Positions 6,520 through 12,715 of a stretch of 12,715 bases of DNA are shown one piece after another (positions within the stretch are counted from its first letter, which is position 1; each line of letters starts with the position of its first letter). The translations under genes were made by a program, and so were the position numbers. The stretch comes from Chloroflexota bacterium (GTDB lineage Bacteria > Chloroflexota > Anaerolineae > Anaerolineales > Anaerolineaceae), in NCBI GenBank assembly GCA_029265085.1, contig JAJUJY010000127.1:1-12715 (forward strand). Reading direction: 5' to 3'. The notes under the pieces were generated by a model. That model saw only the letters and a list, made by a program, of their open reading frames with translations, was not told the origin of the DNA and ran no database searches.

Positions 6520-9255
6520 TCACGATTCCAAGATTATGTTAAGCTTGCGAAGTTCTGCTTCCGGACTGACACTTTCTACCAACAGCCATATCTTTCCGTT
6601 CGCTTCTCGCAGCCAGTGCGCCGGTAATACCATCCGGTCATCCATACCCCCAGCCATTCGCGGCCGCATGGTTGAAGGCAGCCAGATTCTTCCGATCATA
6701 TGTTCACCGATCCAGGCGGTAATTTTCAAATCCTGGCCAACCAATTGCAGCGCCAGTCCCTTGTCCCAATCCACAGTAAGGGGTAGGTCAGCTTGCAGCC
6801 AACCCATTGCTCCTCCGGTAAACCGCAATGGAAAATCGACTTCACCAGCATCAGAGGCAGATTTTTCAGCCAATTCAATACATCTTACCTCATTCCAGCC
6901 AGCCAATTCCCATCCATGAATGGCAGTCCCTTGATAAAGCATCACCTGACCAGCAGGCCGCCGGAATGTCTGCGAGACGATCACAGCAATCCGAGCTGAT
7001 TTTCCCGGTTCAGTCAAAGCACTGATGTCCACAAAAGGGGTATATGGATTGAGCGCGCCTGCAGTCTGTCCATTCACAAACACCTCAGCATCCACCTGGA
7101 TCCCGGGGAAGTGCAGCACACGCGTATCCTGCCCTGCAGCAAAGTGGATATCCCGGTAATATATGCCTTTTGAAGGTTCATCTGTGGAGGACCAACCACC
7201 AAAATAGATCATTGGCCAATTTGGATTAATTTTTTCTGCGCAAGATTGTGCATTATGCTCGTAAAACCAATTGGGTGTTACGTTCTGCACATTGTGAATA
7301 GCGGTTATTTGCCCCATTCCCCGCAAGGATTTTAGACCCAATGCCGGCATGCGGTGATCGTCAAAATTAGCATGACCCCATATTTCAGCCTTTACAACCA
7401 GCTCTTTATCCGATAAACAAAAATCTTCCGCGGCTGGCAAGAAAGCATCTCCTCCGCCGGGCACCAATGTATCAAGGAACTGGCCGTCTGCATAGATCGA
7501 GAGCACATCAGCCCCTCCCTGAACCAATAAACCAGTAATTTGATCATCCTTCTGCATAAGGGTGCGGTACCAACCATACCCTCGATAAATCTGGTTCTGT
7601 TCCAGGTGTAGTGATCCTGAATTACACCGTTTTGCGTCTGCAAACCAATCTGAGCCAGTTGGAGAAATGGAATGAAAAAGCCACTTCACCGGTGACGGCG
7701 TTAATTCAAGGTTTTCTTGTTGAATACACGAAATTTGGTTCGGCCGAAAACCAGCTTTTTCGAGATTTGTGACATCCGAAGCAAGTACTGGTTTGATTAC
7801 AAGGTTGTTTCCCGCTACCGTACTGAACTCTATCCTGGCAATTTGGTCAATATCAGCCCACAAACCCCAGGTAGAACCATTCTGCTCAATTTGCCAGCCA
7901 GAATATCCCTCCAATTTTAATGACGAAGATTCGATTATCATTTCAGCTGCGCTATGGACTGCCATAGTTAGTTCAAACGTATGACCATGGTCTTTGCATT
8001 CAACCAACTCTCCGGAAGCGTAAACAATCCGTCCCTCATGCCCCCAGGCAGACAACGGCAGATCATATAACACAAAGGGGCAGGAATTCGGGGCGACCAT
8101 TAAAACAGTTTTTTCTGGGAATTGCCCATCGGGGCTGTCCAGGTGCACCTGCACAGCTCGTTCACCCGGATTTGGCAGACCAATCAGGTAACCACCTCCA
8201 TCCAATGCCAAAATCTGCCCGGCTAATCCTTTGATTGCTACCGGTGCGTTCTCTTGTGGGGTTGCCAGGGCCAGGGCTGAACCCAGCGCATTAATCATCT
8301 TCGTCATCAAGATGGCCTCGCCCCCCTCCGGCCGGATCTTACCTCCCGGAGAAACCATCCCACCAAAATCGTAATAGGAAGTCATAAAGGCCAGGGGGTC
8401 TCCCCAATTGGTCACCCCGGTTGTAAAACCAAAATCGGTGCCCCCAACCTGCAAATAGGGGCCAAGAAGCTTTGCGCCGCCAGCCATCAGCCTGCGCAAA
8501 TCCATATGCGAGCGGTTGGTTTCCGTGACGCATAATGGATAGCCTTGTGCACGTATAATGGATTCATAATGCCGGACACGCTCCTCAATTTGCGGATCAC
8601 GTGAATCAAAATAAATATTGCACACCGGCACAACACCATCAATATCTCCACTGGCGCGCTGCAAATCCCCTTCTCCTGCACAGGCAATCAGCGGAACAGT
8701 GATACCGTGCGCCAAAGCCATGTCCCGCAGGGCTGACATCATCCCTGCACGATCCTTGCAATCGTAAAAGTCCAATTCGTTTTCAATCTGGACCATCACA
8801 ACACTGCCACCTTGATCCAATTGAAATTCTGCCAATACCGGCATAATATGGTCGTACCACCCGGCCACAGCCTGCAAATAGGTGGGGTGATTTTCTCTCA
8901 GAAGCAGCGTTTTATCTACATTTAAGGAAGCTGGCAGTGACCCGCCGTCCCATTCAGAACAAATATAAGGACCAGGCCGGGCTACCACCCATAAATCCTC
9001 TTCTTTTGCCATCTGGAGGAAAGCTCGCACATCCCGTTCTCCATCAAAATTCCAATTTCCCGGTTCCAACTCGTGATAATTCCATGGGAAATAGACATCA
9101 ACAGCGTTATAACCCAATTGGCGCAGTGTGCGCATACGGCTGCGCCATTCTGCAGCCGGGATTCGAAAATAAAACAATGAACTGGTCAATAAAATAACCG
9201 GCTGGCCATTAATCCAAATACTGCCTGGACGAAACGCAACAGATGACAAATTCAT
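6520..9255 (-). CDS. Beta-galactosidase-like glycoside hydrolase, family 35, multidomain
   Basis: A 911-residue protein. The N-terminal third is a GH35 barrel: 'DVYFPWNYHELEPG' near residue 53, 'RPGPYICSEWDGGSLP' near 93, and the signature region 'VVMVQIENEL' with acid/base E160 after N159. E245 in CVTETNRSH is the likely nucleophile. Both are somewhat unusual: most members have NEY and TEFW. The remaining two thirds are beta-rich. A galactose-binding-like jelly roll lies near 690-790 (GIYYRDIHF, VDAEVFVNGQ), followed by a last beta domain. The expected reaction is removal of terminal beta-galactose; another beta-glycoside cannot be excluded. No signal peptide is present, so it should act on imported oligosaccharides. 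ATG 9255 is preferred over in-frame TTG 9267 because GAGG lies six bases before it. It sits 75 bp after the permease stop and 10 bp before GH42. Confidence 0.9.
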   Translation of the reverse strand: MNLSSVAFRPGSIWINGQPVILLTSSLFYFRIPAAEWRSRMRTLRQLGYNAVDVYFPWNYHELEPGNWNFDGERDVRAFLQMAKEEDLWVVARPGPYICSEWDGGSLPASLNVDKTLLLRENHPTYLQAVAGWYDHIMPVLAEFQLDQGGSVVMVQIENELDFYDCKDRAGMMSALRDMALAHGITVPLIACAGEGDLQRASGDIDGVVPVCNIYFDSRDPQIEERVRHYESIIRAQGYPLCVTETNRSHMDLRRLMAGGAKLLGPYLQVGGTDFGFTTGVTNWGDPLAFMTSYYDFGGMVSPGGKIRPEGGEAILMTKMINALGSALALATPQENAPVAIKGLAGQILALDGGGYLIGLPNPGERAVQVHLDSPDGQFPEKTVLMVAPNSCPFVLYDLPLSAWGHEGRIVYASGELVECKDHGHTFELTMAVHSAAEMIIESSSLKLEGYSGWQIEQNGSTWGLWADIDQIARIEFSTVAGNNLVIKPVLASDVTNLEKAGFRPNQISCIQQENLELTPSPVKWLFHSISPTGSDWFADAKRCNSGSLHLEQNQIYRGYGWYRTLMQKDDQITGLLVQGGADVLSIYADGQFLDTLVPGGGDAFLPAAEDFCLSDKELVVKAEIWGHANFDDHRMPALGLKSLRGMGQITAIHNVQNVTPNWFYEHNAQSCAEKINPNWPMIYFGGWSSTDEPSKGIYYRDIHFAAGQDTRVLHFPGIQVDAEVFVNGQTAGALNPYTPFVDISALTEPGKSARIAVIVSQTFRRPAGQVMLYQGTAIHGWELAGWNEVRCIELAEKSASDAGEVDFPLRFTGGAMGWLQADLPLTVDWDKGLALQLVGQDLKITAWIGEHMIGRIWLPSTMRPRMAGGMDDRMVLPAHWLREANGKIWLLVESVSPEAELRKLNIILES

Positions 9256-9288
9256 AAAACACCTCAAGAAACATGCGCGAAAATAAAT

Positions 9289-9303
9289 CCATGGAGACCA
9301 TGG
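9289..9303. repeat. Tandem CCATGG palindromes in the permease-GH35 gap
   Basis: CCATGG at 9289-9294 and again at 9298-9303, separated by AGA, form a small hairpin-capable element in the 75-bp gap between the MalG-type gene and the GH35 gene. This is the longest gap inside the operon downstream of the hairpin at 12590. No promoter or terminator is evident around it. A role in RNA stability or regulation is possible but unproven. Confidence 0.3.
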
Positions 9304-9330
9304 GAGATACCATTAAACCCTCTTGAATAC

Positions 9331-10182
9331 TTACTTTATACCTGCGCTACCGCCCGTTAAACTGAGCTGATCCATAAACCGCTGTCCAAAGAAATACACC
9401 AGAATCATCGGCACAGTTAAAACCAGCGCACCAACCATCACGAGGTTCCAGGGTGGGATTTGACCGGCGCTGTTGGTGGCACTTAAGATCTGCACCCCTA
9501 AAGCCAACGGCATTTTACTGACATCATTAATATAAATCAGCGGGGCAAAGAATGCACCCCAGTTCCAAACGAAAGTAAAAATTGCCACGGCAACCAAAGC
9601 CGGACGGATAAGCGGCAGAATGATCCGGATGTAGATACCAAAATAATTAAGGCCGTCAATTTGTGCAGCCTCATCTAACTCAACGGGGATGCGAGTGATA
9701 AATTGACGCAGCAAAAAGATGTTATACGCACCACCAAAGAAGTTGGGCACAATCATCGGCAGCAAGGTATTAATCCAATCCAATTTGCGGAACAGAATGA
9801 ACTGTGGGATTAAGGTAACCTCTGCGGGGATCATCATGGTGGAAAGAAGAATAATAAAAATTACTTCTTTTCCTGGAGCGCGCAAACGAGCAAAAGCATA
9901 TGCCACCAGACTGCTAACCAATACCTGCCCAATCATCGAAAATACCACCAGAATGATGCTGTTTCCTAAAAATTGTCCAAAATTTAAACCGGATGTAAAA
10001 ACCCGGACAAAATTTTCGAAATGAAATTCTTTGGGAATAAAAGTGAACGTCAATTTGGCTGAAGTTGCATCACTGGCCAGCGCCATAGAAATCACATAAA
10101 CAAAAGGTGCAGCCAGCAGCAAACCCAAAGCCGTCAAGATAAGGTAAACAAAGATTTTTTCAAACGGGTTCATTTTGCTCAT
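9331..10182 (-). CDS. Carbohydrate ABC transporter permease, MalG type (CUT1)
   Basis: A 283-residue inner-membrane protein with six predicted membrane segments, starting with a short basic/polar N-terminus and a first helix at about 10-32. The ABC permease EAA loop that docks on the ATPase is clear at 168-190 (ELDEAAQIDGLNYFGIYIRIILP). The C-terminus (FFGQRFMDQLSLTGGSAGIK) is typical of MalG-type subunits of sugar importers. It pairs with the preceding MalF-type permease to form the channel. The ATG overlaps the stop of that gene in ATGA (10182-10179), with GAGGTG a few bases upstream, so the two are probably translated coupled and in equal amounts. The sugar is not readable from the sequence; the neighbouring galactosidases suggest galacto-oligosaccharides. 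Confidence 0.95.
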   Translation of the reverse strand: MSKMNPFEKIFVYLILTALGLLLAAPFVYVISMALASDATSAKLTFTFIPKEFHFENFVRVFTSGLNFGQFLGNSIILVVFSMIGQVLVSSLVAYAFARLRAPGKEVIFIILLSTMMIPAEVTLIPQFILFRKLDWINTLLPMIVPNFFGGAYNIFLLRQFITRIPVELDEAAQIDGLNYFGIYIRIILPLIRPALVAVAIFTFVWNWGAFFAPLIYINDVSKMPLALGVQILSATNSAGQIPPWNLVMVGALVLTVPMILVYFFGQRFMDQLSLTGGSAGIK

Positions 10183-11084
10183 GATTTGCGCACCTCTGTT
10201 TCATAGTACACCCAGGCACTGGAAGATCGAAAGACCAACAAGGTTAAGATCATCACCAGGACGAATAAAACCCAGGCAATGGCTGAGGCATACCCCATTT
10301 TATAAAAACGGAAACCATTATTGAATAAATAAGGCACAATCATCATACTGGCATTGTTCGGCCCCCCCATATTGGCACCGCCCGTATTGGTCATAATATA
10401 AATTTGAGTAAATATTTGTAACGCACCGATCAAACCATTAATAACATTAAAGAAAATGACCGGGGTTAACAGCGGCAAGGTAATCCGATAATATTGAGCA
10501 ATTGGGGAAGCTCCATCTAACGCGGCTGCCTCATAAAATTCACTGGGAATACTCTTCATTCCGGCCATTAATAAGGTGATGTTCGCTCCAACAGTCCATA
10601 AAGACATCAAAATTAAAGCTGGTTTCACCCATTCTGGTTCTAACAGCCAGGCTGGACCATCTACACCAAAAATCCCCAGCAAGCGGTTGACCATACCTGA
10701 GTCTGGTGCTAGCAGCCATTTGAACAACAGCGCAGATGCCACTCCCGGAACGGTGGCCGGAATATAATAAAGTGTGCGGTAAATGGCAGAACCTTTAATC
10801 GGTCGATTAAGAAAATAAGCGATAAATAATGAAAAGACCATTCCTAAAGGAACAGAGAGAAAGGCATAGTACAGCGTGTTATAGACCGTCTTCCAAAAGA
10901 CCTTATCCTTGCTAAAGAGTCGAATATAATTCGCCAGACCAACAAACTTAGGCGTTGTAAACAAATCCCAGTTTGTAAGGCTGAGGATGAAAGAATAAAT
11001 CATAGGTCCGAGGGTCAGCGTAATAAATCCGAATACCCAGGGTAAAACCAGCAAATAAAACCACAATGCTTCTTTTTTTCGCAT
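10179..11084 (-). CDS. Carbohydrate ABC transporter permease, MalF type (CUT1)
   Basis: A 301-residue inner-membrane permease beginning MRKKEALWFYLL, with six predicted membrane segments. The EAA loop is at 182-204 (EFYEAAALDGASPIAQYYRITLP). The features fit the short MalF/UgpA-type subunits of CUT1 sugar importers. ATG 11084 is chosen over an in-frame TTG at 11141, because the TTG would give 19 polar residues overlapping the end of the GH30 gene. The ribosome binding site GGAGAGG is formed by the last sense codons of GH30, whose stop lies 8 bp before this start. The 3' end overlaps the MalG-type gene by four bases. No ABC ATPase gene is present in the operon as far as seen, so an ATPase from elsewhere (MsmK-like sharing) is inferred. 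Confidence 0.95.
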   Translation of the reverse strand: MRKKEALWFYLLVLPWVFGFITLTLGPMIYSFILSLTNWDLFTTPKFVGLANYIRLFSKDKVFWKTVYNTLYYAFLSVPLGMVFSLFIAYFLNRPIKGSAIYRTLYYIPATVPGVASALLFKWLLAPDSGMVNRLLGIFGVDGPAWLLEPEWVKPALILMSLWTVGANITLLMAGMKSIPSEFYEAAALDGASPIAQYYRITLPLLTPVIFFNVINGLIGALQIFTQIYIMTNTGGANMGGPNNASMMIVPYLFNNGFRFYKMGYASAIAWVLFVLVMILTLLVFRSSSAWVYYETEVRKS

Positions 11085-11092
11085 GGATCGCT

Positions 11093-12565
11093 CTACCTCT
11101 CCAAAACCAGGGTTGTTACACTCAATGGCGCTAAAGTCCAAACTTCTTGGGCAGAACCAGAATGAATTAATCCGAGGTCAGCCAGCTCGGAGGTTTCAAA
11201 TTGATCCACTTGCCCGGGTAATTGACCATTCAACGCTTCAATTTGGATCGAAACTGGCTTACCAGACAGATTAACGGCCACAATCACCCAGTTTTGATCG
11301 TCCGCAGAACGATACGCTGATATTGGCAGGGTATCACTCCCGCCAGATGTTTTTAAACGCACAAATCCGGGGCGAATAAAGCGTGAGTAATTCGCCATGA
11401 CCCACAACCGCTTGGTTTGGATGACATCATGATCCAATGTGTCAACATAAATCAACCCATCGCGGTATTGGTATTTTGAAACTGCAACCCAATACTGCCA
11501 CGAAGTAACATTGGCAATCGTTAAATCATCATGGATTGTGCTGGCCATAACCAGCGCGGAATCCATTCCCGTATCGCGGCCTTCCTTCATCTCAGTCCAT
11601 TCAGACATCCAGAGCGGCTTATCTGGATGGTTCTTTTGCATATATTTCATGAATCGTTCTTTATCTGCCCGGGTTGACCAATAAGAATGAATAGAAAGGT
11701 GTGGCAGGGCATCCCAGACTTGCGAATCACTGGCTAATTTTTCAATATAAACATCAGAAGATTTCCACTCACCGGATTCAAATAATGATAGCTTTACATC
11801 TAACTGATTTTCTTGCAAAGTTTTTAATAGGGTTTGGGTCAGTTCCAGAACTTCATTTGGACCGTAATGGCAGCCCTCCTGACCATTTTTATAGCTCCAG
11901 TTCCACTGGGGCTCATTTAATGGGCTGATCCAATCAACCGGAATCCCTTCTTCATCCCGCAGATGGCGGACAACATCTACCAGGTACTGTGAAAATTCGG
12001 CGTACATTTCTGGTTTAAGATTAGATTTTCCATCTTTTTCACCAGTTGTTAATCCGGAAACTGTCATACGCGCTGGTGGACTGTTGACGAAAGCAACAAA
12101 ATGGTCCACACCTCGATCCCGCGCGGCCCGCAACATCCACATCGCATTGGCATCACGGGTCCAATCATATTGGCCTGGGGCTACCTCAAACGTTTCTGCC
12201 CGCCGCCAGGGATCTTGAATATTTTCTCCATCCCCACCACCAATGTTAAACCGATAAAAAGATAAACCTGCTCCTTTTTCACGATCAAACAATAAATCAG
12301 CGACCAGTTCGCGCTTTTCATCCTCCCATCCGCCAACATCCTGTGCCCACCAGGCTCCTGCAGCGCCAAAGCCCTCAATGGTTTGCGCCTCATCTGCAGC
12401 GTCAATTTGTATAATCGTCGGTACTTCCGTTGTAGGAGTCATCATAATACGTTCCGTTGTCGAAATTGATGTTTCAGTTAATGGCTGCTGAGCACTACAG
12501 GTACTCAAAATAACCGAGCAGATTAAGATAATAATGATGGCAATTTGTTTGGGGATGGAATGCAT
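11093..12565 (-). CDS. Exported glycoside hydrolase family 30 (possible endo-beta-1,6-galactanase)
   Basis: A 490-residue protein. Residues 1-26 are a signal sequence with a long isoleucine-rich core ending LSTCSAQQ. A Ser/Thr-rich stretch (28-50) then leads to the catalytic domain. The barrel has 'IEGFGAAGAWWAQDVG' at 63-78, 'NSPPARMTVSG' at 161-171, acid/base E218 in WISPLNEPQWNW and nucleophile E322 in WMSEWTEM. A GH30-type beta domain forms the C-terminus (from about 410). The family holds glucosylceramidases, xylanases and beta-1,6-galactanases. The NSPP..MTVSG...NL stretch and the galactosidase neighbours favour a galactanase, which is inference. The enzyme may be a lipoprotein through C23, but Thr at the -1 position is not standard; cleavage after CSA is the alternative. 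It sits between the binding-protein gene and the permease genes. No strong ribosome binding site is seen. Confidence 0.88.
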   Translation of the reverse strand: MHSIPKQIAIIIILICSVILSTCSAQQPLTETSISTTERIMMTPTTEVPTIIQIDAADEAQTIEGFGAAGAWWAQDVGGWEDEKRELVADLLFDREKGAGLSFYRFNIGGGDGENIQDPWRRAETFEVAPGQYDWTRDANAMWMLRAARDRGVDHFVAFVNSPPARMTVSGLTTGEKDGKSNLKPEMYAEFSQYLVDVVRHLRDEEGIPVDWISPLNEPQWNWSYKNGQEGCHYGPNEVLELTQTLLKTLQENQLDVKLSLFESGEWKSSDVYIEKLASDSQVWDALPHLSIHSYWSTRADKERFMKYMQKNHPDKPLWMSEWTEMKEGRDTGMDSALVMASTIHDDLTIANVTSWQYWVAVSKYQYRDGLIYVDTLDHDVIQTKRLWVMANYSRFIRPGFVRLKTSGGSDTLPISAYRSADDQNWVIVAVNLSGKPVSIQIEALNGQLPGQVDQFETSELADLGLIHSGSAQEVWTLAPLSVTTLVLER

Positions 12566-12589
12566 GAAGTGGGTCCAGAGATAAGAATG

Positions 12590-12617
12590 GCTGTGGGAGG
12601 TCTAAACCTCCCACAGC
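12590..12617 (-). terminator. Strong intergenic hairpin after the binding-protein gene (attenuator or mRNA-stabilising element)
   Basis: GCTGTGGGAGGT at 12590-12601 and ACCTCCCACAGC at 12606-12617 form a perfect 12-bp, GC-rich stem with a four-base CTAA loop. It starts 14 bases after the binding-protein stop codon and ends 24 bases before the GH30 start. In the direction of transcription it is followed by CATTCTTATCTC, not a solid T-run, so read-through is expected. This is the usual position of hairpins that protect the mRNA of abundant binding proteins and lower expression of the genes downstream. Confidence 0.7.
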
Positions 12618-12630
12618 TGCATAAATTGAT

Positions 12631-12715
12631 TTACTCAGCGAACAATTCTACCAATTGTTCCTGGATGGCATCCATGGTGGCCTGAACTTCGGCGCGGTTT
12701 GCAAATACTTCACCC
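12631..12715 (-). CDS. C-terminus of a probable sugar ABC transporter binding protein (partial)
   Basis: The last 27 codons before the TAA (12633-12631) are open in one frame and encode a charged helical tail ending in MDAIQEQLVELFAE. Most of the gene lies beyond the right edge. A C-terminal amphipathic helix of this kind is common in family 1 sugar-binding proteins, and such a gene is expected just upstream of MalF/MalG-type permeases. The identity rests mainly on position, the following hairpin and the shape of the tail; the visible sequence alone is too short to prove it. An extracellular protein delivering the oligosaccharide to the two permeases is inferred. Confidence 0.6.
   Translation of the reverse strand, partial: GEVFANRAEVQATMDAIQEQLVELFAE

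Overview
The window looks like a chromosomal segment from a heterotrophic, carbohydrate-degrading bacterium. The gene types, the mixed GC content and the combination of a CUT1 sugar ABC operon with intracellular beta-galactosidases would suit Chloroflexota (Anaerolineae-like). That assignment is an impression from protein style: there is no rRNA or other marker gene, so treat it as tentative.

Left part (1-4447). A truncated family 5 (oligopeptide/nickel type) extracellular solute-binding protein gene runs leftward off the edge. About 460 bp of AT-rich intergenic DNA separates it from a divergent membrane protein of the YhfC intramembrane-protease type, which ends in a clear hairpin terminator (2552-2580). 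A divergent pair of short-chain dehydrogenase/reductase (SDR) genes follows. They share only 66 bp of intergenic DNA with a TATAAT box on each strand, and the rightward gene may be leaderless. The leftward SDR gene ends inside a degenerate heptamer tandem repeat (2645-2686).

Right part (4506-12715, all minus strand). This is one compact operon, read from right to left: the C-terminus of a probable sugar-binding protein, a strong intergenic hairpin, a secreted GH30 glycosidase, a MalF-type and a MalG-type permease, a GH35 and a GH42 beta-galactosidase. Downstream of the hairpin the genes are tightly packed: 8 bp, a 4-bp ATGA overlap, 75 bp and 10 bp. No ABC ATPase is present.

The simplest model is a galactan-use locus. 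The exported GH30 enzyme cuts a beta-galactan, possibly beta-1,6-linked as in type II arabinogalactan. The binding protein and the two permeases import the oligosaccharides, powered by an ATPase encoded elsewhere. The GH35 and GH42 enzymes, which lack signal peptides, then release galactose in the cytoplasm. The families are well supported; the substrate is inferred.

I saw no RNA genes, CRISPR array, insertion sequence or clear pseudogene. I did not find an obviously new type of system. The most informative items are the operon architecture, the hairpin after the binding-protein gene, the inverted repeat in front of the solute-binding gene, and the divergent SDR promoters.
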